Positions 8,127 to 16,898 of a DNA stretch of 64,000 nucleotides are shown piece by piece. This DNA comes from Bacteroidales bacterium (GTDB taxonomy: Bacteria > Bacteroidota > Bacteroidia > Bacteroidales > F082). The stretch spans positions 1 to 64,000 of the forward strand of contig JAFGXS010000040.1 in assembly GCA_016936505.1 (NCBI GenBank), given 5' to 3'. A program made the translations under genes and the position numbers. Numbering within the stretch: the first letter of the stretch is position 1; each line of letters begins with the position of its first letter. The notes below the pieces were generated by a model that saw nothing but the letters and a program-made list of their open reading frames with translations, was not told the origin of the DNA and made no database searches.

Positions 8127-9887
8127 ATGAAGAAAATTCTCGTCATTATCGCCCTGTTGTTATCGACTGGAGTATTTGCGCAACAGTCCAACAAAAAACC
8201 CATCCACATCAAAATTCTGGAGACCAGCGATGTGCACGGGTGTGTTTTTCCACAGGATTTGGTGTACCAACGCATCAGAAAAGGTTCACTGGCACAGGTT
8301 CAGAGCTTTGTAAACGAGCAACGGGCTGATAAAAATCAATCGGTTGTTTTTCTTGACAACGGCGACATTTTACAGGGAACACCTTTTGTTTATTACTACA
8401 ATTATGTGGATACAATTGCCAATCACGAGCTTGCTCAAATAATGAATTACATGAAATATGATGCCGGAACGGTGGGAAACCACGATATTGAACCCGGGCA
8501 TGCTGTTTATGACAGGTTCAGAAAAGAGATTGACTTTCCGTGGATGGCAGCCAATGCTGTGGACAATAAAACAGGAAAACCTTATTTCAAACCTTATACT
8601 ATTATTTATAGAAGTGGAGTTAAAATTGCCGTTCTTGGGATGATTACTCCTTCCATTCCCAACTGGTTGCCTCCGTCCATCTGGTCGGGGATTCATTTTG
8701 AAGGCATGGTAAAAGCTGCCAAATACTGGGTACAATATATTAAAGAACACGAACATCCTGATTTGATGATTGGATTATTCCATTCGGGAACCAATAAGAA
8801 TTATGGATTTGATGTGCCCGGACAACCTGTTGAAGATGCTTCTAGACTGGTGGCCAGAGAAGTCCCCGGTTTTGATGTGGTATTGGCAGGCCACGATCAT
8901 AAAGAAGACAATGAAATAGTCAAAAACGTGGACGGAAAAGAAGTATTGGTGCTCGATCCTGCTGCTCACGCTGAAAATGTTGCTGTAGCAAGCATTACAC
9001 TTTATCCGAACGGCAATGGAGGTTTCAAGAAGGAAATTAAAGGCACACTGGTAAGCATGAAAAACTACAAGCCTAACGAAGCCTTTATGAACAGGTTTAT
9101 GCCTGATTTCGTTCAGGTAAAAAAGTTTGTGGACCGCAGGATCGGAACCTTTGATAAAGGAATGAATGCTGAAAGTGCCCTCTTTGGACCCTCAGCTTTT
9201 GTGGACTTTATTCACAAAGTACAATTGGACCAAAGCCATGCCGATGTTTCCATAGCTTCTCCCCTTTCGTTGCGCGCGAATATTGAGAAAGGGCCCATTT
9301 ACGTTCGTGATCTGTTTAAGCTATACCGGTATGAAAATTACCTCTACACCATGAAAATGAGCGGGCAGGAAATTAAAGATGCATTGGAATACTCAGCCGG
9401 TCTTTGGTTCAATACCATGAAAAATAAAGATAGTAATGTGTTGCTTTTCAATACCGACAAAGACGGGAAACTGATTTTATCCAAAAACGGGCGGCCAATT
9501 CTAAAAAATGCTTACTACAATTTCAATTCGGCAGCCGGAATTCACTACACCATCGACTTACGTAAAGAACCGGGCAACCGTGTACACATTATTTCCACTT
9601 CAGACGGTAAACCGTTTGACCTGAAAAAGGATTATACCGTAGCTATCAACTCCTACCAGGGCAACGGTGGCGGTGGCACACTGACACTGGGAGCTAAGAT
9701 TCCAAAGAATGAGTTGAGTAAACGCATTGTAAGAACATCACACAAGGATATTCGCTTTTTGGTGATGCAATGGATTGAGCAACACAAAGACATCACTCCC
9801 GAACCTTTGAACTACTGGAAACTTATCCCCTCCGACTGGACCAAACCGGCTTCTGAGAAAGATAGGGTGTTGTTGTTTGGGAAATGA
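8127..9887 (+). CDS. Periplasmic 5'-nucleotidase / 2',3'-cyclic phosphodiesterase (UshA/CpdB type)
   Basis: The 586-residue protein has a signal peptide (MKKILVIIALLLSTGVFAQ) and a two-metal calcineurin-like phosphoesterase domain. Metal motifs are SDVHG (Asp35, His37), LDNGD (Asp77), GNHD (His119) and AGHDHKED. The C-terminal half is the substrate-binding 5'-nucleotidase domain, with YRYENYLYTMKMSGQEIKD and SYQGNGGGG. It should dephosphorylate nucleotides or cyclic 2',3'-nucleotides outside the inner membrane for salvage. The frame is open 18 bases upstream, but the ATG beginning MKKIL gives the proper signal peptide. It converges on the M23 peptidase gene across a bidirectional terminator. 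Confidence 0.88.
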   Translation: MKKILVIIALLLSTGVFAQQSNKKPIHIKILETSDVHGCVFPQDLVYQRIRKGSLAQVQSFVNEQRADKNQSVVFLDNGDILQGTPFVYYYNYVDTIANHELAQIMNYMKYDAGTVGNHDIEPGHAVYDRFRKEIDFPWMAANAVDNKTGKPYFKPYTIIYRSGVKIAVLGMITPSIPNWLPPSIWSGIHFEGMVKAAKYWVQYIKEHEHPDLMIGLFHSGTNKNYGFDVPGQPVEDASRLVAREVPGFDVVLAGHDHKEDNEIVKNVDGKEVLVLDPAAHAENVAVASITLYPNGNGGFKKEIKGTLVSMKNYKPNEAFMNRFMPDFVQVKKFVDRRIGTFDKGMNAESALFGPSAFVDFIHKVQLDQSHADVSIASPLSLRANIEKGPIYVRDLFKLYRYENYLYTMKMSGQEIKDALEYSAGLWFNTMKNKDSNVLLFNTDKDGKLILSKNGRPILKNAYYNFNSAAGIHYTIDLRKEPGNRVHIISTSDGKPFDLKKDYTVAINSYQGNGGGGTLTLGAKIPKNELSKRIVRTSHKDIRFLVMQWIEQHKDITPEPLNYWKLIPSDWTKPASEKDRVLLFGK

Positions 9888-9895
9888 CTATAAAC

Positions 9896-9929
9896 AAAAA
9901 AAAGAGCAAATTAATTTGCTCTTTTTTTT
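9896..9929. terminator. Bidirectional terminator, perfect 34-bp palindrome
   Basis: Eight A, then GAGCAAATTAATTTGCTC, then eight T form an unbroken 34-base palindrome. It serves as an intrinsic terminator in both directions and lies exactly between two convergent genes. Confidence 0.95.
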
Positions 9930-9931
9930 GT

Positions 9932-11689
9932 TTATTTTATCAATATCTCAGCTTTAAACACCCTTTTATTCCCAACCCTGTCGTAAACAGTCAGCACAAA
10001 TTCATTTTTACCTTTTTTCAGGTATTGGTCGGGATGATAAACAAGTGTTTTGGTTTTGGGGTCATATTCCATCAATACCCAGTGCCCGTTAATCTCAGGA
10101 ACGTACTTATCCACACCTGTTTGCTCATCGTCAATCATGACTTTCAGGTTGCGTGGTCCTTTCATAAAAGTTTTCGCTGAGAAATTCACCGGTTTGATTA
10201 TCGGTTGAATTGTATCAGCCATCACGGTATAAAATCCCATATCCCTGGCACGTGCTACCAAATCACCTTGTTTATTTCGCGCATTTCCTGCAAACTGGTA
10301 ACTGCTTTCATTTCTTTCTTCTGAAAAGGCGATATATAATTTCTTAGACAATTTCTCAGGAACCCAGTTGGGCTTAATTGTAACAGTAAAGAACTTTTGA
10401 GCAGAAATGAACCGGTTCAACAGGCCAAATACAGAAGAATAGGAATAATCGGTATGCGGGTATATTTTCAAAGGAAAAGCCTCGTCGCGATAAAAAGTAT
10501 AAGGCTGAAATTTAATTTGTACAGCCTCACTGTCAATAACGACCTCCTTTTTCAAAGGAACCTGAACTGCATCTGCCAGCCAGTTTCTTTTTTTTGTTGG
10601 TTTGCAGTTCTTATTTGTTGCCCTTATTTTAAAGGGAAAAACGGCCCGATTTCCATAAATATCATAAACCACAAATTTAAAATTATGTACCAGTGTATCG
10701 TTCAACTCATATATTCCACGGTTCAGAACCGAATAATAATTCATTAGATGGTTGTTAGGATCAATCTCTGTACGATACAACCGCTTACCTTTTTTGACGA
10801 AATACTGATAATCTATCAAACTGTTTACGTTTCTGGTAGTGGCAAATGAGATTTCCATCATTCGAAGACCGAAAATCTGTTTGTTATCTTCAAATAACTC
10901 AATTTTATAAACCCCATCGTGGTTGTGGGTCTTATCGAGCATATCAAAAGTCTGAAGTCCTAATGAAAAGGGTCCAGAAACATTAATTACCGGATTTCTT
11001 TTGATATAACACTTCTTGCCAGTGCCTGAAACCATGTAAACAAGAGTATCTCGTTTCTCATTAACACACGACTTCTCTCCAGCAGGAAATACAGCTAACC
11101 TGTAAATCTTTGGTGCTATATGATCTTTTACATTGATTCCTTTAAATAACAGAGGGTTAACAGGATGTTCACTTTTGGCCTCTCGTAGTTCAAAATGTAA
11201 ATGTGGACCGTCAGAACCTCCCGTATCACCAGAATAAGCCACAACCTCACCTTTTTTAACCGGCAATTCATTTTTTTTCAAAAAAATATCAACCAGAAAC
11301 GACTCACGCTGGTATTGAATTTTCCTGACAAATTGCTGTAAGCGCCAGTTAAATTTACTCAAATGTCCGTAAACCGAAACCAATCCATTAGCATGAGTAA
11401 TGTACAGAACCTTTCCATAACCGCCTGTTGAAACTTTAATTCGGGAAACATAGCCCCCGTCTACGGCATAAACTTTCTTGCCGATTACTCCCTGTGTTTT
11501 AATATCCATGCCACTATGAAGATGACCGCTGCGTGGTTCTCCAAAAGTTCCTGATAAATACATAGGAAAGTCAAGTGGTGGACGTAAAACAGTTTTAGGA
11601 ACCTTTACCTCTTGCTGAGCAAGGGATTGATAGGATATAAATAAAGTAAATAACAGGAAAAATATTATTCGAGAGAACATTGTCTGCAT
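9932..11689 (-). CDS. M23 family metallopeptidase (LytM domain) with long C-terminal region
   Basis: The 585-residue exported protein has a signal peptide (cleavage near SLAQ) and an N-terminal LytM zinc endopeptidase domain at about residues 35-175. The zinc motifs HLHSGMD (His58, Asp62) and GPHLHFELR (His163, His165) are intact, so it is probably an active peptidoglycan hydrolase. The remaining 400 residues look like beta-rich repeats, including an Ig-like stretch near the end (LKVMIDDEQTG, FVLTVYDRVGNK). This architecture is common in Bacteroidota. A second ATG three codons downstream is equally possible as the start. A TAnnTTTG box lies about 35 bases upstream. Confidence 0.88.
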   Translation of the reverse strand: MQTMFSRIIFFLLFTLFISYQSLAQQEVKVPKTVLRPPLDFPMYLSGTFGEPRSGHLHSGMDIKTQGVIGKKVYAVDGGYVSRIKVSTGGYGKVLYITHANGLVSVYGHLSKFNWRLQQFVRKIQYQRESFLVDIFLKKNELPVKKGEVVAYSGDTGGSDGPHLHFELREAKSEHPVNPLLFKGINVKDHIAPKIYRLAVFPAGEKSCVNEKRDTLVYMVSGTGKKCYIKRNPVINVSGPFSLGLQTFDMLDKTHNHDGVYKIELFEDNKQIFGLRMMEISFATTRNVNSLIDYQYFVKKGKRLYRTEIDPNNHLMNYYSVLNRGIYELNDTLVHNFKFVVYDIYGNRAVFPFKIRATNKNCKPTKKRNWLADAVQVPLKKEVVIDSEAVQIKFQPYTFYRDEAFPLKIYPHTDYSYSSVFGLLNRFISAQKFFTVTIKPNWVPEKLSKKLYIAFSEERNESSYQFAGNARNKQGDLVARARDMGFYTVMADTIQPIIKPVNFSAKTFMKGPRNLKVMIDDEQTGVDKYVPEINGHWVLMEYDPKTKTLVYHPDQYLKKGKNEFVLTVYDRVGNKRVFKAEILIK

Positions 11690-11721
11690 ACTAATGTGGA
11701 AAAGATAATTAATTATGATTA

Positions 11722-11729
11722 CAAAACTA
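11722..11729 (-). promoter_or_regulatory. Candidate -7 box of the M23 peptidase gene
   Basis: On the minus strand this reads TAGTTTTG, matching TAnnTTTG, about 32 bases before the start codon. Confidence 0.5.
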
Positions 11730-11790
11730 CAAAAACAAATCAGTCAAAAAAATGAATCTATTTTATACATTAGTGTTTAAATTAAATGCC

Positions 11791-12606
11791 ATGAATTATA
11801 CTCATTTTAAGGAAAAGGTTATTATCGTAACCGGAGCTTCATCAGGAATTGGAAAAGAGCTTTCGCTTCAACTGGCCAAAAGAGGTGCACGATTAGCACT
11901 GGCATCAAGAAATAAGGAAAAACTCGAAGAAGTAGCTGAAGAATGCAGAAAATATTCAAATTACATATTAACAGTTCCCACTGATGTTGCAAAAGAAACA
12001 GACTGTAAGAACCTGATTAAAGAAACCATACAGGCCTTTGATAGGATCGATATTTTGGTGAATAATGCAGGTATTTCAATGTGGTCGTATTTTGAAGAAA
12101 TGATTAATATGAAAGCACTTGAGAACATTATGCAGGTAAATTATTTTGGCAGTGTATATTGCACTCATTATGCGCTTCCCCATCTGATTGAAAGCAAAGG
12201 ACAGATTGTAGGTGTTTCAAGCCTTACAGGGAAGACCGGTGTTCCGACCCGAAGTGGATACGGGGCCAGTAAACATGCTATGGCCGGATTTTTTGATGCG
12301 CTTCGTATTGAACTAAAAGAAAAAGGTGTAGCTGTAACCATGATTTACCCGGGATTTGTTGCCACCGAAGTTCGTGAAAGAGCGATGGGTCCTGATGGTA
12401 AAGCTCTGGGTACAGGAAACAGCCCGGTAAAAGAAGGCCAGGTGATGACAGTAGAAAGATGTGTTCAAATTATGCTGCCGGTTATCGAAAAAAGAAAAAG
12501 AGAACTTATTATGACCTTGAGGGGAAAACTGGGATTATGGGTAAAACTTATTGCCCCCGGATTGGTTGATAAGATTGCTCTAAAAGCCATCAAATCCGGA
12601 AAATGA
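11791..12606 (+). CDS. SDR family oxidoreductase
   Basis: This is a 271-residue classical short-chain dehydrogenase. The NAD(P) motif is TGASSGIG (14-21), the NNAG motif is at 91-94 and the catalytic set is Ser143/144, Tyr157 and Lys161 (YGASK). It resembles the DHRS7/11-beta-HSD-like subgroup with a C-terminal segment after the Rossmann core. The substrate cannot be told from sequence. I chose the ATG beginning MNYTHF because it puts the Rossmann strand at the normal distance; an ATG 39 bases upstream is in frame. The last 27 bases overlap the 3' end of a convergent zinc-ribbon gene. Confidence 0.88.
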   Translation: MNYTHFKEKVIIVTGASSGIGKELSLQLAKRGARLALASRNKEKLEEVAEECRKYSNYILTVPTDVAKETDCKNLIKETIQAFDRIDILVNNAGISMWSYFEEMINMKALENIMQVNYFGSVYCTHYALPHLIESKGQIVGVSSLTGKTGVPTRSGYGASKHAMAGFFDALRIELKEKGVAVTMIYPGFVATEVRERAMGPDGKALGTGNSPVKEGQVMTVERCVQIMLPVIEKRKRELIMTLRGKLGLWVKLIAPGLVDKIALKAIKSGK

Positions 12607-13017
12607 GTCGTCTGTGAGCGCATTAATCAATTCTTTCTGTTTTTGATCACCTTCACAACTTTTAACTTTCTTCTGGAACTGATAACAGGTCATACGTCGG
12701 GTTCCAAGAAAATCGCTCAGATTGTATGACGAAATGTCGGGATACTTACATGATAAATAAACAATTTTAAAAGCTGTTTTTAAGGGAATCCGGCAACGGT
12801 GAAAAAGAGTATGAGCCGTGGGTGATATCTCCTTTTTGCAACGGGTACATCTTTTTGAGTAATCTGCTTTTCCCTTACAATGATTGGTATGACCGCACTT
12901 GTCGCATACAAATCCATCTTTCCACTTGAATTGCGACAAAAATTCAAAACAACTTTCTTCTGTCGAGAATCTTTTTGAAAAAGCCTCAAGTTCTTTTTTT
13001 ATCAGGTATTCCTCCAT
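12580..13017 (-). CDS. Orphan IS1595-type transposase zinc-ribbon protein
   Basis: The 145-residue protein has the zinc-ribbon N-terminal domain of IS1595/ISXO2 transposases: Cys38-Cys41 and Cys57-Cys60, followed by the family-like SPTAHTLFHRCRIPLKTAF. The DDE catalytic domain that should follow is absent; the protein ends after a helical segment. No terminal inverted repeats or remaining transposase fragment are visible on either side. It has its own candidate promoter (TATTTTTG on the minus strand). It may be a decayed insertion or a domesticated DNA-binding protein. Its 3' end overlaps the convergent SDR gene by 27 bases. Confidence 0.75.
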   Translation of the reverse strand: MEEYLIKKELEAFSKRFSTEESCFEFLSQFKWKDGFVCDKCGHTNHCKGKADYSKRCTRCKKEISPTAHTLFHRCRIPLKTAFKIVYLSCKYPDISSYNLSDFLGTRRMTCYQFQKKVKSCEGDQKQKELINALTDDSFSGFDGF

Positions 13018-13060
13018 TACTTCTTAGTAAACTTTTATTCCGGTACAATATTTGATTATG

Positions 13061-13068
13061 CAAAAATA
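13061..13068 (-). promoter_or_regulatory. Candidate -7 box of the zinc-ribbon gene
   Basis: The minus strand reads TATTTTTG, a match to TAnnTTTG about 44 bases from the ATG. Confidence 0.45.
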
Positions 13069-13108
13069 TAATTTTAGTGATATTTAAGCGCTATATTAAA
13101 AATAATTT

Positions 13109-13116
13109 TACCTTTG
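13109..13116 (+). promoter_or_regulatory. Candidate -7 box TACCTTTG of the thioredoxin pair
   Basis: This is the most frequent form of the Bacteroidota -7 element in this window, 44 bases before the lipoprotein-thioredoxin ATG and divergent from the zinc-ribbon promoter. Confidence 0.65.
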
Positions 13117-13160
13117 CGGCGATTTTCAAATATGTCAAATAATAAATATTAAATAAATAC

Positions 13161-13664
13161 ATGAAAATTATCAAACCGGTTCTTTTATTAACATTTGCAG
13201 TAGTTCTTGCAAGTTGCAGCAATATCAAAGGCAATCAGGAAAACAACGGTAAGCAGTTGCCTTCTGACAAGAAAACTGAAATAACAATTAAACCGGAACA
13301 ACTTACATACGAAGCTTTTCTTCAAAAAGTATGGAATTTTGAAGAACACCCTGATCAATGGGTATATGAAGGAACAGAGCCTTGTGTAATAGATTTTTAT
13401 GCTGACTGGTGTGGTCCTTGTCGCCGTGTGGCTCCCATTATGGAAGAAATGGCAAAAAAATACAACGGAAAAGTTAAGGTTTATAAAGTTAATGTGGACA
13501 AAGAACAAAAACTGGCTGCTGTTTTCAGAATCAACAGCATTCCGGCTGTATTGTTCTCTCCAATGAATGGAAAACCGATGATGCAGGTTGGTTTACTTCC
13601 CAATGATTATTATTCAAAAATCATTGATGAACACTTACTGAACATCAAAACAGAAAAAAAATAA
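13161..13664 (+). CDS. Thioredoxin-fold lipoprotein
   Basis: The 167-residue protein has a lipoprotein signal peptide (lipobox LASC, Cys19), a charged linker to about residue 40 and a thioredoxin domain with canonical WCGPC (Cys84, Cys87) and the cis-Pro segment SIPAVLF. It should act as a membrane-anchored periplasmic disulfide reductase or isomerase. It is paralogous to the next gene, sharing the unusual pre-domain motif (FLQKVWNFEEHPDQWVYEG here, FLENVFNYEQNQEWKFEG there). The pair lies 33 bases apart and is probably one transcript from the upstream TACCTTTG box. Confidence 0.88.
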   Translation: MKIIKPVLLLTFAVVLASCSNIKGNQENNGKQLPSDKKTEITIKPEQLTYEAFLQKVWNFEEHPDQWVYEGTEPCVIDFYADWCGPCRRVAPIMEEMAKKYNGKVKVYKVNVDKEQKLAAVFRINSIPAVLFSPMNGKPMMQVGLLPNDYYSKIIDEHLLNIKTEKK

Positions 13665-13697
13665 TTTAGTCATCAATCATTTAACAGATATTTTAAA

Positions 13698-14063
13698 ATG
13701 GAACATTTAACAAAACAGTCTTTTTTAGAAAACGTATTTAACTACGAACAAAATCAGGAATGGAAATTTGAAGGTAAACTGCCTTGTATTATCGACTTTT
13801 ATGCTGACTGGTGTCAGCCATGTAAAATTGTTGCTCCTATTTTAGAAGAACTTTCTAAAGAATTTGAAGGAAAAATCAATATTTACAAAGTAAATACAGA
13901 ACAGGAAGTTGAACTTGCCGGAGCCTTTGGTATCAGAAGCATTCCTTCTATGCTGTTTTGCCCTGCTGATGGTCAACCTCAGATGGCCGTAGGTGCTTTA
14001 CCAAAAGAAACCTTGATTCAGGCTATTAATGATGTTTTACTGAAAACAACAGAAGCCAAGTAA
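13698..14063 (+). CDS. Cytoplasmic thioredoxin with WCQPC active site
   Basis: This 121-residue thioredoxin has no signal peptide. The active site is WCQPC (Cys39, Cys42), with Gln in place of the usual Gly, which should alter redox potential or partner choice. The rest is regular: FYADWC, YKVNTEQEVELA and cis-Pro SIPSML. It looks like a duplicate of the preceding lipoprotein gene whose copies were directed to different compartments. A conventional thioredoxin gene occurs separately at 60512, so this one is probably specialised. An intrinsic terminator follows 16 bases after the stop. Confidence 0.9.
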   Translation: MEHLTKQSFLENVFNYEQNQEWKFEGKLPCIIDFYADWCQPCKIVAPILEELSKEFEGKINIYKVNTEQEVELAGAFGIRSIPSMLFCPADGQPQMAVGALPKETLIQAINDVLLKTTEAK

Positions 14064-14079
14064 TAATAATCTTTTCAAG

Positions 14080-14113
14080 AAAGCTGCATTGCAATTGTGA
14101 TGCAGCTTTTTTT
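14080..14113 (+). terminator. Intrinsic terminator after the thioredoxin pair
   Basis: AAAGCTGCAT and ATGCAGCTTT form a 10-bp stem with a ten-base loop followed by a T-run. Confidence 0.9.
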
Positions 14114-14136
14114 ATTTTTGAACTTTCGATAAGATA

Positions 14137-14772
14137 ATGATTGAAACACCGATTTTATTATCCAGCGCTTACCTGCCACCCATAACATACTTTGCCATTT
14201 TGATGCAATATCCGGTGTATATTGAAAATCACGAAACTTTTCCCAAACAAACTTACAGAAATCGCTGCCATATTTATTCCGACAAAGGATTGATGACACT
14301 TAGTATTCCTGTTACAAAACCTTCAGGAAATCATACCCAAACAAATCAGGTTCAGATATTAAATTTGGAGAAATGGCACTTAAAACACTGGAGAGCAATT
14401 CAGGCTGCCTACGAATCGTCACCCTATTTTCTTTATTACAAAGATGATATTGCCCCTTATTATCAAGATAATGAAATAAGTCTTTTCGATTTCAATAAGC
14501 ATCTCATCTATAAAATCAGCGAATTAATTGGTTTCGAACCAGAAATTAGATTTACAGAAAAATTTGAGAAACAACCTCAAAACATGATTGACCTTAGAAA
14601 TGTTATTCACCCGAAGACAGAACATCATCTCACCTCATTTCCTTCATATCTCCAGGTTTTTGATAGTAAACACGGTTTTTTACCCGATTTAAGCATAGTT
14701 GATCTGCTTTTTAATATGGGTCCGGAAACCAAAGACTACCTTACTGCTCTGAAATTCAAATTTCCATCTTAA
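14137..14772 (+). CDS. WbqC family protein
   Basis: The 211-residue protein matches the WbqC-like family (N-terminal SSAYLPPITYFAIL, central LEKWHLKHWRAIQAAYESSPYF). Family members occur in polysaccharide and O-antigen clusters and may act in sugar-nucleotide or glycine-transfer chemistry, but the biochemical role is unresolved. No polysaccharide genes surround it here. Its stop codon overlaps that of the convergent PgpH-like gene within TTAA. It sits directly behind a terminator, so it must have its own promoter or depend on read-through; I see no strong TAnnTTTG box. Confidence 0.8.
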   Translation: MIETPILLSSAYLPPITYFAILMQYPVYIENHETFPKQTYRNRCHIYSDKGLMTLSIPVTKPSGNHTQTNQVQILNLEKWHLKHWRAIQAAYESSPYFLYYKDDIAPYYQDNEISLFDFNKHLIYKISELIGFEPEIRFTEKFEKQPQNMIDLRNVIHPKTEHHLTSFPSYLQVFDSKHGFLPDLSIVDLLFNMGPETKDYLTALKFKFPS

Positions 14773-16844
14773 TCGGGGTAAGCTATTCTGATGTGATGAA
14801 TGTGTAACAATTTCTTTTTTAGCACCTTTTTTGCAATTGTTATTTCCTTTAAAGTAATCGGAGCGTTACTGAATTGGTTTGTATCCATCATGGAGTTAAC
14901 TATTAATTCAACCAGGTCATTGATTTTTTGCTCCGTAGGATTCACCATACTACGGGATGCCGCTTCAACTGAGTCAGACATCATAACCACAGCAGTTTCA
15001 CGAGAAAACGGAACTGGTCCATGATAGCGAAACTCTGCTTCATCTACTTCCATTCCCGGATTCTGTTTTTGTTCCAGACGATAAAAATATTCCACACGGC
15101 GTGTTCCGTGGTGCGTTCTGATAAAGTCAATAATTTGCTCCGGTAAACGTGCCTTTCTGGCCATTTCTATACCCCGCAGTACATGTCCAATAATAATTCT
15201 GGCACTTTCTTCGTATTCCAGTTCATCATGCGGATTATATCCCGGTGGCTGGTTCTCAACAAAATAAAGCGGATGATCCATTTTCCCAATATCATGATAC
15301 AATGCACCGGTCCTCGCCATCAACGCATCACCACCAATAACATAAAGAACTTCTGAAGCCAGATTAGCTACCTGCATAGAATGTTGAAAAGTTCCGGGTG
15401 CTTTTTCAGCCAAATCTCGCAACAATTGATTATTTGTATTTGACAACTCAAGTAATGTTAGTTGTGTAACCAGACCGAACAACTTTTCATAAATAAATAT
15501 GATTGGGAATGCCAGCAAAATAAGAAAAGAACTTCCTGCCAACATCATAATAAAACGAGAGGAAATATTGATAAACGACGCATCCTGAATCAAAAGCATA
15601 CTAAAATAAACCAGCATATAAGTCAGAAAGACCAGTAAAGATGTTTTGACAAGGTGCCAGCGTTTTGACAGCTGACCCACTGACATGATGGCTACAAAAC
15701 CGGTAGTAAACTGAGTATAGAAAAATTCAAAGCTATTAGGAGCATAAAAACCAAGAATCATTAAAGTAATAAGATAAACTACCAACGATGCCCTGCGTTC
15801 CAAAAAGGTTGCAACTATAATGGGTAATAATGCATATGGGATTAAATAACTCCATCCTGGATAATAGCTAAAGACCAGAAATGAAACAACCAACAGTACT
15901 ACCTGGGTTCCGAGTAAAAGATGCAGGTTCCTAAGTTCGTCAAAAATAGAACGGACAAAGACCTTAAGAAAAAGAAACTCTATCAAAAACAATAATGCTA
16001 TGAGTGCGATACTGGCACTATAAACATATTTCCAGGCCTCTGTGGTCCCCAATTCCTGCTCGTATTCTTTTTTTAAGGATTGCAGGACCTGATATTTTCT
16101 CGAAGTAACCAGCTCTCCCTGAGAAATAATGAGTTCTCCTTTCTGAACCAACCCCATTACAGGCGATACTTTTGAAAGCATTTCTTCTGAAACAAGGTCG
16201 GTTTTCTTTTCATCGAAAATAACATTTTGTACCAGCGAATTGTTGATAACCTGATAGAGCATAGAACTATCAGGACTGTGTAATTGTCTTAAACTTTTAA
16301 TTGCAAGAGCATCAGCCTCCTGAACCGTATAAAGCTGAGAAATATTTACAATTCTCAGTGTATTATTCTTAATTAAGTTAATCTGAAAACTTCCCTCAAC
16401 ATTTTCAACAACAGGGTTCATACGAATAACTCCCTTTTCTACCTCGTCGTAAACGTTCAAAAGTGCATGGATATATTTCAACGAATCTGATGCCAGCACT
16501 GTTCTTGTGGTATCCCCAGCCAATGTCTTCCAGCTTTGATTAAATGTCTGAATTAATTGTTTACGCCCATCTTCTGTTGCAGATGCATCAAACTGAAAAT
16601 AGGGATGTATGTTTTTTAAAGCATCAGATTTTTCCTTTGCCAGTTCTGTATTGGTTTTATAAATTGAAAAATCAAACGGAGCATAAAGATCCTTGTGATT
16701 CCAAGGTTTTCCTACACGGAATTCATATTTAAACATTCTTTCACGCGGGCTAACCCATGCGACAATAATCACCGCAACCAAAAAGCTGATCACCCTCAGT
16801 ATGTCGTATGAATTTTGTTGTAATTTTGAGAAGAAAGCCTTCAT
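14769..16844 (-). CDS. 7TM-HD membrane phosphohydrolase (PgpH-like c-di-AMP phosphodiesterase)
   Basis: The 691-residue protein has the PgpH architecture. A first membrane helix (about residues 13-33) precedes an extracytoplasmic 7TMR-HDED domain to about residue 270. Seven membrane helices follow, and then a cytoplasmic HD domain with HSMQVANLASEVL and the HDIGK metal motif, plus FIRTHHGTRRVEYFY. PgpH enzymes degrade cyclic di-AMP. A homologue of the c-di-AMP synthase regulator CdaR lies at 55000, supporting c-di-AMP signalling in this organism. I place the start at MKAFFSKLQ because a -7 promoter box overlaps the alternative TTG start seven codons upstream. Confidence 0.9.
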   Translation of the reverse strand: MKAFFSKLQQNSYDILRVISFLVAVIIVAWVSPRERMFKYEFRVGKPWNHKDLYAPFDFSIYKTNTELAKEKSDALKNIHPYFQFDASATEDGRKQLIQTFNQSWKTLAGDTTRTVLASDSLKYIHALLNVYDEVEKGVIRMNPVVENVEGSFQINLIKNNTLRIVNISQLYTVQEADALAIKSLRQLHSPDSSMLYQVINNSLVQNVIFDEKKTDLVSEEMLSKVSPVMGLVQKGELIISQGELVTSRKYQVLQSLKKEYEQELGTTEAWKYVYSASIALIALLFLIEFLFLKVFVRSIFDELRNLHLLLGTQVVLLVVSFLVFSYYPGWSYLIPYALLPIIVATFLERRASLVVYLITLMILGFYAPNSFEFFYTQFTTGFVAIMSVGQLSKRWHLVKTSLLVFLTYMLVYFSMLLIQDASFINISSRFIMMLAGSSFLILLAFPIIFIYEKLFGLVTQLTLLELSNTNNQLLRDLAEKAPGTFQHSMQVANLASEVLYVIGGDALMARTGALYHDIGKMDHPLYFVENQPPGYNPHDELEYEESARIIIGHVLRGIEMARKARLPEQIIDFIRTHHGTRRVEYFYRLEQKQNPGMEVDEAEFRYHGPVPFSRETAVVMMSDSVEAASRSMVNPTEQKINDLVELIVNSMMDTNQFSNAPITLKEITIAKKVLKKKLLHIHHIRIAYPD

Positions 16845-16862
16845 ATATTTAAGATATTGACA

Positions 16863-16870
16863 CAAAGGTA
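16863..16870 (-). promoter_or_regulatory. Candidate -7 box TACCTTTG of the 7TM-HD gene
   Basis: CAAAGGTA on the plus strand reads TACCTTTG on the minus strand, 18 bases before the chosen ATG. It decides the start, since an upstream TTG would lie inside the box. Confidence 0.65.
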
Positions 16871-16898
16871 ATAATTCTTCATATCAGTAAAATACAAG

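Noticed and set aside
12580-13017. Complete insertion sequence
   Set aside because: No DDE domain, terminal inverted repeats or target duplication could be found around the zinc-ribbon gene.
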